A DNA stretch of 64,000 nt from Spisula solida. Lineage: Eukaryota; Mollusca; Bivalvia; Venerida; Mactridae. The notes beneath the pieces are model-generated. The model made no database searches and was not told the DNA's origin. It saw only the letters and a list, made by a program, of their open reading frames with translations. The translations under genes were made by a program, and so were the position numbers. The DNA is taken from positions 34,216,551-34,280,550 of the forward strand of contig OX365945.1 of NCBI GenBank assembly GCA_947247005.1. The letters run 5' to 3'. Positions 42,201 through 57,200 of this stretch are shown in pieces (position 1 is the first letter of the stretch; each line of letters starts with the position of its first letter).

Positions 42201-45200
42201 CACTTAGTGAACTATTACTTAGAGTAAAAGCACACTAAATTCTATTATCAATGTTTTGATCTTTAAGCAATCTCAGTAGTAAAATATTTCGGGTCATGTC
42301 ATTCAGGTTATACTGTCAATCAGTTGGTGGGACTGGTCTCACATTGATATGTTTGATGGATACCGTACGGTCTCTACCGTCATGTTACAGGTGGGACTGG
42401 GATACCATACTGTCTCTACCGTCATGTTACAGGTTGGACTGGGATACCGTACTGTCTCTACGGTCATGTTACAGGTTGGACTGGGATACCATACTGTCTC
42501 TACCGTCATGTTACAGGTGGGACTGGGATACTGTACTGTCTCTACCGTCATGTTACAGGTGGGACTGGGATACCATACTGTCTCTACTGTCATGTTACAG
42601 TAGGGACTGGGATACCATACTGTCTCTACCGTCATGTTACAGGTGGGACTGGGATACCGTACTGTCTCTACCGTCATGTTACAGGTGGGACTGGGATACT
42701 GTACTGTCTCTACCTTCATGTTACAGGTGGGACTGGGATACTGTACTGTCTCTACCGTCATGTTACAGGTGGGACTGGGATACCGTACTGTTTCTGCCGT
42801 CATGTTACAGGTGGGACTGGGATACCGTAATGTCTCTACCGTCATGTTACAGGTTGGACTGGGATACTGTACTGTCTCTACCGTCATGTTACAGGTGGGA
42901 CTGGGATACCGTACTGTCTCTACCGTCATGTTACAGGTGGGACTGGGATACCATACTGTCTCTACTGTCATGTTACAGTAGGGACTGGGATATCATACTG
43001 TCTCTACTGTCATGTTACAGGTTGGACTGGGATACCATACTGTCTCTACCGTCATGTTACAGGTGGGACTGGGATACCGTACTGTCTCTCCCGTCATGTT
43101 ACAGGTGGGACTGGGATACTGTACTGTCTCTACTGTCATGTTACAGGTGGGACTGGGATACCATACTGTCTCTACCGTCATGTTACAGGTGGGACTGGGA
43201 TACTGTACTGTCTCTACCGTCATGTTACAGGTGGGACTGGGATACCGTACTGTCTCTACCGTCATGTTACAGGTGGGACTGGGATACCGTAATGTCTCTA
43301 CCGTCATGTTACAGGTGGGACTGGGATACTGTACTGTCTCTACCGTCATGTTACAGGTGGGACTTGGATACCGTACTGTCTCGACCGTCATGTTACAGGT
43401 GGGACTGGGATACCATACTGTCTCTACCGTCATGTTACAGGTGGGACTGGGATACCGTACTGTCTCTACGGTCATGTTACAGGTTGGACTGGGATACCAT
43501 ACTGTCTCTACCGTCATGTTACAGGTGGGACTGGAATACCGTACTGTCTCTACCGTCATGTTACAGGTGGGACTGGGATACCGTACTGTCTCTACCGTCA
43601 TGTTACAGGTGGGACTGGGATACCATACTGTCTCTACCGTCATGTTACAGGTGGGACTGGGATACTGTACTGTCTCTACCGTCATGTTACAGGTGGGACT
43701 GGGATACCATACTGTCTCTACCGTCATGTTACAGGTGGGACTGGTCTCACATTGATCTGTTTAAAGGATACTGTACTGTCTCTACCGTCATCTTTTTGTT
43801 CTTCTCTAATGGCAGTGTCGTTTCCATTGTCTTGAGGTTTATAGTTAATGTTATTGAAGAGCTGTGCTGGCAATGTCTGTGAGAAATGTTCATTCTCGGT
43901 TTTCATACTTATCTCTAGTGCATTTAATGTTGATTCTAGTTTGCTGGTGTCTGTATGATTTTTCAGCTTCCGTTCTTCATCAGTAATTTTAATATTTTCT
44001 CCATTTTCTTGTTGGTTATAGTTGATACTATCTTCACGGTTATAGTTGATACTATCTTCACGGTTATAGTTTGTGCTATCTTCACGGTTATAGTTTGTGC
44101 CATCTTCACGGTTATAGTTCATGCTATCTTCACGGTTATAGTTGATGTTTTCTTCACGGTTAAAGTTGATGTTATTGAACTGTATTGGCAAAGTTGGTGA
44201 GGAATTTTTGTACTGTATTGGCACAGTTGATGAGGGATGTTTGAACTGTTGTGGCAAAATAGGTGAGGGATGTCTATTCTCCATTTTCTTACTTTTCTCT
44301 AGTTCTTGTAATACTGATTCCAGTCCGTTCATGTCTTCGTCATGATTGGTACAGTGATTAGCCTGTGTTATTGTCCTAGTGTGACTTGCACTGGTGGGCA
44401 TATCGTAGTCGGCTGGGTATTTTCTACCAAGTAATACTGTACATAATAAGTTTTTATATGCCATCCTAAAATCACGACGGAATATGCCGTATATCAGAGG
44501 GTTGATAGCACTAGCAACGTAGCCTAGCAATGATGCTGTTAAGTTTATTGGCCCAGGTATGAAGTTTGTATCGTGAACTATAACTTTGATGAGTTTTGTT
44601 ACGCTGAAAGGCGTGGTACAGATGAAGTAAGCGAGTACCACAACTAGAAGGCTCCAAACTATCTTTGTCCGATCTGAAACTTTTCTCTTATTTCTTTCAT
44701 TAGTTTGACTGTCACCCGATACATTAAATTTCAAGTGAGCTTTTTGTTTTTTAACTTCTTTGAGTATTTTTACATAGCAGTGTATTAGGATGATTCCAGG
44801 TATAAGAAAACAAAGTGCAAACGCTAAAACAACGTAAATAACACTGTCAGGATGGTATAGATGCCACTGTATCGCACAGATGGCTTCCCAGTAGTCATAA
44901 GACACCCATCCTGATACAGAGGGTGCTAAACCGAACGTAATTCCTTGTATCCATGTATAGAGGATTACCATCATCATATGTTTACGTTTGATTTTAATTC
45001 GGTACAACAGTGGGTACATGACAGCCTGGTAACGGTCTAGACTGATACAGCACAATGTCAACATGGATACAATGATGAGACAATAGTTTATAGCACATAT
45101 ACAATCACACCATACTGTACCAAGGGTCCACTCATCCGACACTAATGCTATAAATGCACTACTCATGACGAATACTGTATTACTTAAATCGGTGATACAT

Positions 45201-48200
45201 AAATTAACGATGAGCAGATTTGAAGCTTCTCGTCGCATTGTCCTCTGCATACACACCACTGCAATGACTGCTGTGTTGCCTAGCAACCCAAATATTATGG
45301 TGATTAGGAGAAATAACGCAGCTAGGATTGTCTGATACTTGGATCTGAGATCTGGCATGTTGTCGTCATATTGTGTGTTGTTGTCATTAGTATTGTTGCT
45401 TAAATCCATCATAAGTCTTTGTTATGGAATTATCTGAAATTAGAACAGTACTGTATTTTATTAAGCCAACATGTCAAGCCTAATTAGAAGAGTCATTCAA
45501 TATATTTGTTAACTGGGTTCACCATTTTAATACACAATGACACAGAAAAATACAAACTACATCACATTAAACTACAGCCTTTTGTAGGGTGACAATCTCA
45601 AGAAAAAAAAGTTGGGGTAGGACCTCTCTGTTAACAAGACATGTCATATACCAAAATGTTCGGGTAAGTCTGTAGTATCTGAGACTGCCGGCATAAATTG
45701 CTAAAAGTGGTGGCGTTTCGAGAAATCCAAGATGGCGTCCAAGATGGACGCCTTTTTGACAGTATTAGCTTAATATTAATGTTATGAAAATATCAGGAAT
45801 ATGATGCAACTTTTTGAAATAACTGCTTAATTGTTATAGACACAGCAAAACTCTTTTTAACTTAAACATTTTTAGAATCTTCAAAGGTCAATGTCAAGGT
45901 CATTTACAAGTAAAACCAATGTAAAAATGGCTTAAAACGCGTTTTCACCCGGTATCTTCTTTGTTTGTATAAAAACTGTCCAAATTGATTATTTAAATGA
46001 AGGTTTACATTCAATAGTTAAAAAAAACTACTTTGGAACACTTTGGCATTCAAAAATTGGAGATACACTGTATATCTTGTACTATGTCCTTTTCTTATCC
46101 CACCCACCATTTTATACAAGAAATATGTGCTCATGTATTCTGAAATGTTTACAAAAGATGTCAATGATAAAAATGTTTATTATTATGATACATTTATATT
46201 GGCATTCAAAAAATATTATTCATGTCTAAAATTCACCAGCAAAATCCAAGACCATAAGACCATAACTTCATTATTTATTTTGGAATTTTAAAATAACTGT
46301 ACAATTGATGTCCACCATGCAACCGTTTTTATGGATGTTGTTTGCCATATGTCTGTGACAAAGCGATATGTGGGGTATCATTAGTCACTCTTTGACAGTT
46401 CTAGTTAGGCCAGAGTTCCTTTAGTTTTCGTTACTCAGCATTTAAAAAAAAAAAAGTTGAAAAACTGGAAAAAAAAATTGCATATAATGTTTTGATGATA
46501 AATGGACCAGCCTTGTATTATTATTTCATTATTTTGTTAATAATAAGTTTTATTATATTAGTGTTTCACTGCAGTGTACTAGTCTTAAGATCAATTGGCC
46601 GTTTTCTTGAAAACTAAACTTGTTGAGTGTTGATTGCTTTAAATCAGACTGTCATTGACTATTCTACCACCAACAGCTTGTGGAAGCTATATTTTAATTT
46701 TTCCCTCCTCCTGTGGACTTTTTTCTGAAAAATGTCCGAGTAACAAAAAATTCAAAAACTTTGGCCTTATGGTGTTAATGTATGATCGTAAGCTGGAATT
46801 ACTGGTATCATAGTAAACACTATACCAATACTGTAAATTACTTTATTAGTCCCCTACCGGTTTTTGACCGGAGGGGACTATAGGTTTGCCCTCCGTCCGT
46901 CTGTCCGTCAATCAAAAAATCTGGATCCTGACATAACTCAAACAGTTTCCAAGCTAGGTTTATGAAACTTGGTATGTGGATAGGAGACAATAAGGGGATA
47001 ATGCACGTCTAAAAATATTTTGATTTTGACAAATATTGTGGTTGCTATGGCGACAGAAAGAGTGAAAATATGCCCAAATCTGGATCCTGCCATAACTCAA
47101 ACAATTTCCAAGCCAGGTTTATCAAACTTGATACAATGTATGTGGATAAGGGCCAATAAGGGGATTATGCACGTCTAAAGATATTTTGATTCTGACAATA
47201 ATTGAGGTTGCTATGGCAACAGAAACATTGAAAATGGCTTCAAACCGGTAGGGGACTTCTGTATTGCTTGCAATTCTTAATTACTTGTATTCTTGTGATC
47301 TTTATTTGATGAATTTGGTTAACAGATATAATTCAAATTTAGAAATTAGGGTCTACATGTTATGAAAGTTGATTTACACAGATTGATGAATTTGCGTATA
47401 ACTCGCAATAAATCACAAAACTAGCAAATATAAAAGCATTTCACAAGCTACCCAATATACAGTATCTATAAAACATTATAAAAACATGATTTAGTGTTCA
47501 TTGTGTCTTTCATTAATTTAGTTCAGATTATACAAAGCTCTGAATGTTTAACCTAGGTCTCCGTTTTTTTGGGACACCCTGTACATGCCAACTAATCCAA
47601 AATAAGGGAGACAACTATTGAAGCTAAATAACATTTTATAAAATTGTTTCTGGTATCAACTGAAGTAAATAATGAAACAACACAATATTATATAATATGA
47701 TGTAGATGATAAAAATATGATCTAGTCGGTATAACCAGTCTTTCTCTAACGATATTGTAGTGGATTTTTAAAAAACAAATTTTAGGCCCATTCTCATCCT
47801 CGGATTTTTGATTAGCCTCTAATTTCAGTGTTTCAATAATTCTGAAAACCAATATACTTGCACCAAAGATAGCCCCAGCCTCTATGAATGTTAAAATTAA
47901 GAAATAAAAACCTGTTCGCGTATTTTGTCTGTGAATAAAACACGGGCATGAGTTCGGTTGGGAAAATATAAATCTCGAGACGTAGCACAAGTGATTTAAT
48001 TTTCCGCATTCCGAACGAGTACCCGTGTTTTATTTATCAACAAAATACAAGAACAGAGTTTTTAATTCGATTCTAAATACGATAATATCCCATACTATTT
48101 AACTGCGCGCATTCCATTTTCACCCATTTGACATTGAACAAAATTCCAAGCTGAAATTGAGTGGCTTATTAGCTCAGGTACAATTACCTCCCTCGTTAAT

Positions 48201-51200
48201 GAAAACAACCTTTGTAATTTTCTGAAGGAAATAATACATTTTAAACATTGAAACAATTTCAATAATACGAGTATAGTGTATCTATTTCATGAAATGAAAA
48301 ATATAAATGAATTGATTATCAGAAGTTTTTATGAAACTTAGTTACGAGAGTATTTTGGAATTTATAAAAATAGATGCGTCATAGCTGTAACACTAGATAC
48401 TCGTGCAACTTGCCTTGTTCGTGACACTTTTGAAGTTTTTACTATAAAGTTTATGTTCATTCATTCATAAATATGTCATGTGATATGGGGCGTAAATAGT
48501 AACAGCCGATTTGATATGTATATTTTATTGCGGTAATAATACATGCCCTGGTTTGCTCTATGTGTATATGGATTAATCCGCAGATCGTGTTAGAATGATT
48601 AATATGAACTCCAATAATATCATACCTGTTAATTGTGTTTGGTTTGTTATCTACGCAGGAATCTTTTATACAGAACAGTTCTATGTGTTGACAATTATGG
48701 CTATCACAGTCATAGATGATTGATTATGAATACAATTAATTAATAATTCAACAAAGGTGTGCCGCACCATGTTATCAGTTTGTTGTATGTTGTTTGCATA
48801 AACAATATATTTTACTGGTATTGTTTGGTGCTCTGATTTCAAATTTTCTAAATACACATTTTAAATTTGTAGGTAAACATACAGTGAGTAAAACAAGGTT
48901 TCAAATTACATCTAATAAGGGGTATCGATATTTCAATTAGACTATAATTCACATATCCATGGAAATCTCCCATATTCAAACAGTTACTTGATGGGTCTAA
49001 GTTTTAAAAAATTATATTTTTATGCCCGGCATCTACTGATAAGGGAGGCATATAGTGATTCTGCCGTGTCCGTTTATTCGTCTGTCCCATTAAAAATGTT
49101 AACCAAAGTTTTCGAAACTCAAATATTTTCTAAGACCATCAAGACATTATCACTTTCAAACTTGGCATACTTGATCATAAACACCTTACATTCATTGTGA
49201 TGTAACACTTATTACAATTCAACAGTTCAACAGAATTATGGCCCCTGATTGACTTAGCTAATTATTATGGACAATACTTCTACCAGGGCATACTGATAAG
49301 CATTTATTGAACACAGTCTAGTTATTTAAATTGTTGATACTTAGTGACATCATCTAGCCTTTGAGTTGGTGCATTTATTTAAACTGGATAGTTACATTGT
49401 GAAAACACAAACCTATACTAGTTCACATTGGCACAATTATAATACACAATAGCTATATGTTGCTTTGTCATCCAATTAAATACCTGTAGATTAAGATCTT
49501 CAATGTCGTATTGATTAGTGATAAATCTGATTTGCTAAATCTTAGATTGTGATTGTTAATTATCTAAATAATGGATCTTGCTTGATTGCTCAGTACATTC
49601 AAGTTTTATCAAACAAGTGGAAAAAATAAAATGTTAACAGTGCCGAGTGTCATATTGTTTTTGTTGACTATTAAACTTGTATGTTATTAGCACGAATGTC
49701 AATAGATTCTATTTATCACATAACCTGAGAGAATTATCGTTCACAACAATGATGTAAGCTGCATAGGTTTTAACCGAAATATAGCAGGACAATGACCATA
49801 TACCAAGTCTTGACGAAGTTGGTATTATCCTAACTTGATGAGTTAATCAAGGCATAGATTGGCTAACATTATGACCGGCTAATTTAAATATTTATTTTAC
49901 ACTCTGGGAGTGATGAAAGATATTTTCGGCACATGTTTATGGCACTTTTAAACCGCAGGTTATGTGATAAAAGTATTTAATTGTGGTTGACAGTAAAGGA
50001 TGCTTAACATACATACAATTTACCTGTCAAAAGATGCTTAACATACATACAATTAACCCCTCAAAGGATGCTTAACATACATACAATTTACCCGTCAAAG
50101 GATGCTTAACATACATACAATTAACCCGTCAAAGGATGCTAAACATACATACAATTTACCCGTCAAAGGATGCTTAACATACATACAATTAACCCCTCAA
50201 AGGATGCTAAACATACATACAATTAACCCCTCAAAGGATGCTTAACATACATACAATTAACCCCTCAAAGGATGCTCAACATACATACAATTAACCCGTC
50301 AAAGGATGCTAAACATACATACAATTTACCCCTCAAAGGATGCTTAACATACATACAATTAACCCGTCAAAGGATGCTAAACATACATACAATTTACCCG
50401 TCAAAGGATGCTTAACATACATACAATTAACCTGTCAAAGGATGCTTAACATACATACAATTTACCCGTCAAAGGATGCTTAACATACATACAATTAACC
50501 CGTCAAAGGATGCTAAACATACATACAATTTACCCGTCAAAGGATGCTTAACATACATACAATTAACCCGTCAAAGGATGCTTAACATACATACAATTAA
50601 CCCGTCAAAGGATGCTAAACATACATACAATTAACCCGTCAAAGGATGCTTAACATACATACAATTAACCCGTCAAAGGATGCTAAACATACATACAATT
50701 AACCCGTCAAAGGATGCTAAACATACATACAATTTACCCGTCAAAGGATGCTTAACATACATACAATTAACCCGTCAAAGGATGCTTAACATACATACAA
50801 TTAACCCCTCAAAGGATGCTAAACATACATACAATTAACCCGTCAAAGGATGCTTATCATACATACAATTTACCTGTCAAAGGATGCTTAACATACATAC
50901 AATTTACCCGTCAAAGGATGCTTAACATACATACAATTAACCTGTCAAAGGATGCTAAACATACATACAATTTACCCGTCAAAGGATGCTTAACATACAT
51001 ACAATTTACCTGTCAAAGGATGCTTAACATACATACAATTTACCCGTCAAAGGATGCTAAACATACATACAATTTATCTGTCGAAGGATGCTTAACATAC
51101 ATACAATTTACCCGTCAAAGGATGCTAAACATACATACAATTTACCTGTCAAAGGATGCTTAACATACATACAATTTACCCGTCAAAGGATGCTTAACAT

Positions 51201-54200
51201 ACATACAATTTACCTGTCAAAGGATGCTAAACATACATACAGTTTATCCGTCAAAGGATGCTTAACATACATACAATTTATCCGTCAAAGGATGCTTAAC
51301 ATACATACAATTTACCTGTCAAAGGATGCTTAACATACATACAATTTACCTGTCAAAGGATGCTTAACATACATACAATTTACTCGTCAAAGGATGCTTA
51401 ACATACATACAATTTACCCGTCAAAGGATGCTTAACATACATACAATTTACCTGTCAAAGGATGCTTAACATACATACAATTTACCCGTCAAAGGATGCT
51501 TAACATACATATAATTTACCCGTCAAAGGATGCTTAACATACATACAATTTACTCGTCAAAGGATGCTAAACATACATACAATTTACCCGTCAAAGGATG
51601 CTAAACATACATACAATTTACCCATCAAAGGATGCTAAACATACATACAATTTAACCATCAAAGGATGCTAAACATACATACAATTTACCCGTCAAAGGA
51701 TGCTAAACATACATACAATTTACCCATCAAAGGATGCTAAACATACATACAATTTAGTCTGGCATAATGAAAGGCAATATACCTAAATGTTTAATTGTCA
51801 CATTCTTCTATTACTTATTACATGTAAACCCACAAAACATAAGAAGATCTTACATGATTTAGGTAGGCATTAGAAGCATTTGATGTATCATAATTTGCGT
51901 AATTTTCTAATTTTGAATTATTTTTTATCTTCTTGAAGTAAATTTTATTCACTTGTCTGAATCTGTAAGAAATTTATGAAGTATGAAGATTATTGTCTGG
52001 AAAATTATGTGAATATCAAAACTACTCTAAAAAAATCTTGTTGGTAAATTATTTGTGTACTGATGGCCAACGTTAACATAACTTGTGCCACAGATGAAAA
52101 TTGTATGAATTTCAGATCAAACCTGGCATTACAAAAATTGTGAATTAACAAAAATCGCTAACACTCTAGCACCTTAGCATATTAAAAACGTGAGTCTACA
52201 AATACTGCGGTAATCAATGCTACAAAAATGTCATTATTTCCGCAGGCTAATCTGAAGAATTTAAAATTTGCTAGTTTTTCGACCTATCTACTTAAACAAT
52301 ATTGAAACAAATTGTAAATTATTAATTTTGATTAAAAAAATGTTGAACACACCTACCGATGAAATTGTTATAATTTAAAGTGATACTATATTAATTCATA
52401 TACGGCTAAAACACGGTATTGGTGCTGAAAGTAGTCTCACTTGATCAAAAAAGTGAACTTTCAAATAACATAATTTATTTGAGGTAATCACAAAGTTTAG
52501 GGTATCCTCAACACAAATTAAGTTTAGTTTTCGTGAGCATGTTTGCGTAATTTTTTTATTTACAATTTTCACCCTATGGTATGAGAAAAGTTACAGACAC
52601 TACACTAGGTGTATAACATGCAAGAAAAATAAAAAGAAACTTCAAAACATTTATTTTTTGTACTGTAACATCAATAACAGGATATAAACTTTGAAAGTTA
52701 AACACTTAAATGGGTGTGATTGTACATCTTTAAAAAAAAATCTGAACATTTATGAAGCAGGTGTTAGGGTGAAAAAAAATAGGCATAGAACTTTTGTTTA
52801 ATTTTCATAAAAGATCCAATAGAAGGTTATTGAAGCATTTATCTCACACAGAGAACAATACTTGAACATGCAAAATCATCAATACCATCCTACAGAATCA
52901 GTAATTTTTGTAACAGGTCAAAATGCAATGCGCATACATTTGGTTACAGACACTACCGAAAAAACATATAAATCAATGCGGTTGCAAAATCATTTAAACC
53001 GTGACCAAATTCAAAACAAAAGCAAATCAACATAAAAACATAACTAGAATATTATTTCAAATGATTGAAATTGGTTAGAATTTTAGTACAAACACATTTC
53101 TTCAAGAATATGTCCAACTTTCCATAAAATTATAGAAATGTGAACACCATAGTAAAGGTATATACTGAATGGTGTTTTTGTAAACTGTAAAAAATTCAAC
53201 TCAAATGATTGTTTATCAAGCCCTAGAAATTAGAATAAACTCTGAACCAAAATGCTTACTCCTACAGAGGCATACAGCTGAATAATAAGAAGACACATAT
53301 TTGGTTACAGACACTACATACATGTCATGGTTTGTAAAAATGTTGGTGATATATTTCAGATATGCTTAATTTTACACTACTATCTAGAGTATATTCATTT
53401 CAAATAGAAATGCTCTTTCAAAATCTGATTTTAGTTTCTGCATATCAGTCTGGGGGAAATCCATTATTAATCCAATACCTAAGTCGTCTACTGCTGATCC
53501 CAGAGATCCACTCTCATATCGAGGCATTTCTTTAGCATCATCTATGTATAAAATTTATTGTAGTGTTCTCAACACAAGACTTAGTAAATGGGCTGAAGAT
53601 AATGATAAAATTGTTGATGAACAAAACGGTTTCCGTAAACACCGCAGCACTACTGATCATATTTTGTCTTTAACAAGCATTTTAGACTGCAGAAAAAAGA
53701 AAAACTTATCAACGTTTTGCGCTTTTATCGATTTTAGTAAAGCATATGATTTTATTAACAGACGAAAATTGTGGATAAAGATTAAGGCTGCAGGTATCTC
53801 CGGAAACATGTTTTGTGCAATTAAAAGTCTGTATTCGTCCGTATCTTCATGTGTTCGAGTTAATCAGTTTAAAACTGAATGGTTTGATATTAATTGTGGA
53901 TTGAGACAAGGTTGTATATTGTCACCTATTTTGTTTAATTTATACATAAATGATCTGGCCATTTATTTAAAATCTTTTGATATTGGTGTGAATTTAGATG
54001 ACGACCGTATCTGCATACTGTTGTATGCCGATGACATAGTATTGTTGGCAGAAACTAGTACAGATTTACAATTTTTGCTAAATGCTTTAAATGACTGGTG
54101 TAGCATTAATGATATGTCTATCAATTGCACGAAGAGTAACATTGTTCATTTTCGTCCGAATTCATACGAGAAAACGGATGCTATTTTTAGATGTGGTAAT

Positions 54201-57200
54201 AATCTGTTAAATGTTGTTACAAAGTACACGTATCTTGGTATTGTTCTTAATGAACATTTAAATTATGATATTACTGCTAAAGTTGTTGCTCAGAGTGCTA
54301 ATCGAGCTCTCGGTTTGGTTATTGCAAAATGTAAATTGTTGGGTGGAGTCCCGTATAATGTTTTTACCAAATTGTATGATTCAGTTGTCTGGCCTGTTAT
54401 TGCGTATGGTGCCGCTATTTGGGGACAAAATACCTTCTCATGTATCAATGCTATCCAAAATAAAGCTATGCGTTATTTCTTAGGGGTTGGCAAGTACACT
54501 CCGAATGCGGCTGTTGTTGGAGAAATGGCATGGAAGCCACCTATAGTTCGACAGTGGAGCTGTATCTCTACATACTGGACAAGGCTTAATTCACTACATG
54601 CATCTCGTCTCACTAAACGTATAGCACTCTGGGCAATATCTCTAGCAAATCATTCTTGTAAAAACTGGCATTACAATGTTAAGCGGAAATTGTTTGAGCT
54701 TGATTTGTATCATTACACTGACATCAATATAGTCATACCGAAACATAGTTTTAAACGCTCTGTGGAGGAACGCATGTTCAATATAATATTTTTAAAATAG
54801 AATGGCTTAATTCTGTACAACAGGTTTCTAGCCGAACTGGTAATGGTGGAAATAAATTACGCACCTATGCCCTATTTAAACAACAAATGAATGTTGAAAA
54901 GTACTGTAAAATGATCATGCCGTTTAGTCATAGATCTGCTTTTTGTAAATTCAGATGTGGCGTGGCACCAATTAGGCTGGAAACCGGTAGATATGAAAGG
55001 TTACCTTTACATGAAAGAACCTGTCCTTTCTGTAATGTATGTGTTGAAAATGAATGCCATGTGCTGCTTTATTGCAGTTTATATGACGACATACGTAATA
55101 CTCTATTAGAGCGAGCTACAGAAGTCTGTGATATATTTCATAATTTGTCCGACCATGATAAACTGGTAGTAATATTTACTCACCCAGATTTGATTCGTTT
55201 AGGTGCCAAAACCTGCTGTTATATTTTAAATCGTAGAAATTCATTTATGTGTAGATAGTATGATTTTAGCATGCTTACTGTATTTATGTCCTGTTACACG
55301 TCTGTCACGTGTAACCCTTTTATGATTTATATGTTTTAACGTGTTATTTTTATTACATATACTATAGTACTACATTTTTAATAATAATTAATATATTAAA
55401 AATAGGTGTATACATGTATATAAGTGCCTTTTCAAATTGCAATACTGTTGTGAATGTTTATAGTCTCTTATAATTCTATATAAGAATGGTCACATAATAA
55501 TGTTTATGATATTTAATATGATTGTAACTGTATATATGTGAATGAGACTCAAATAAAGAATATATATATCATTTTCCCTTAGTCTGAAACATCCCCTTTC
55601 ACTGATATTTCTGGAGCTTCTACACAACACAAGATTACAGCTAACGGTTCCAGTGAACAATCTTCTCTATCCGGCAAAATGTACACTTTGTCTGACTTTT
55701 TCATGTACTTTAATCTGATTAATTGGTCACAAACATCCATTACTTCTGCACAGCTAGAAAACACATTGTTAGCTTAAGCTTAACTGCTACAAAGTCACCA
55801 GGGCTGTATGTTTGAGATTATATTGGTTTCTGTTTCTCAGTTGATACTTTGTTGTGCCCTTTACTAAAGTGTTGTGCATTTCTGCTGACTTTCTTTTCTC
55901 ATAATGCTTTTCAAGTGTTACTGTATTCTTCTCCTTTTGCTTGATTGATTGAATTCCTTTCTTATTAGAATTTGTTTTTGTCAATGATGAATGTTAACCT
56001 CAGCTCCCAGATCTTTAGTTTGTTTTGGACACTTTCTCAACATTCACTTTCAGTTTTGAAAATGAAGTAACTCCTATTTAGTCAGCATGAGTTCCGACTT
56101 GTACTCTTTGAAAGCTTCTTCCAGTGTCAAGGTCATAACATCATGTTTTGAAGTATTTCTTTTTGACATTTTTTCCTACTTTTACTGTTTCATGTTTGTT
56201 TGACATCTCTCTGCTGATTTCTTGGCTCAGAAAAAAGCTCTTCACTGAATCCTTTATGCAAGATTGAAGTGCATCCTTTCTTCTTTTTCTTTTGTTTCTT
56301 TTCTAACCATGTCCATCTTGGTTTTCATACTTAAAGTGATACTTTGAAAAACCTATTTAATCTGTACCTTTTATTCTTCTTCAATACTTAAGTGACAGAT
56401 AATGATGTTTGCATGTTTATTTTCACCCCTTTTCCTTATTTTCACTTTTGAAATACACTCTGCCACAGATTGTAAAACTGTTTCTGTCATTTCAAGTTTT
56501 TGTTTTGCATTCTGCTGTCATAACTATCTGTTTCTTCTTGAGAATTTTGCATGTTGTTAAGATTCTATTAGTTTACTAATGGTAGCAGATTTCCTCCTAG
56601 GTATTTCAGGTAATAATTCTTCAACTTTTTTAATTGTTTGTACAAAGTTACCTTTGGTAAACTTTGGTGGATTCTTCAGGTGACCCAGTATCTCTCTTTT
56701 CACCTTTTCTGAACTACTTGATCCTTGGTGCATTCAGTCCTTCATCTTGATGCATATTCTTTATGCTTGTGTCCTTTTTACAGCTTCATTCTTTTTTCAT
56801 AATTTCAGTAGTTACAGTACCAGGTATTGCAGTTCCGGCTTTTACTTTTCTTTTCTCACAATAATTTCTTATGTTCCATCCTTTTCAATTCTTTTGATAT
56901 TTGGCTCAAAAAGCTCTTGTCGTCTTTTTGAGAGACATGCATCCTTTCACTATCTGCCTCTTTCAGCTCCTCATATTCTGCTTTGTCCTTTTTCTGCTTT
57001 TCTCTCCATGCTTGTATTGTACGCCTCATCTTTTCGCTTCTACCCTATTGCCTTAATCTTATATTTGTAGGTATCATCTTTAATTGCTTTCTGAAAAAGA
57101 AACATATTTGTTCTCATTTCTTTAAGCTGTTGTGATGTGTACACAATGTACATGACTGTATATTGATGCCAATTTTAAGTTTAAAAGCATATTGCCAATG

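Noticed and set aside
42296..43882. Long open frame of 528 codons in the 42-bp array as a repetitive protein gene
   Set aside because: The unit is a multiple of three, so stop-free text arises automatically; the same DNA is open in other frames and on the other strand, and no start context or flanking coding sequence supports it.
49993..51757. Regular 34-bp array as a CRISPR
   Set aside because: The units are contiguous without unique spacers, and the DNA is animal nuclear sequence.
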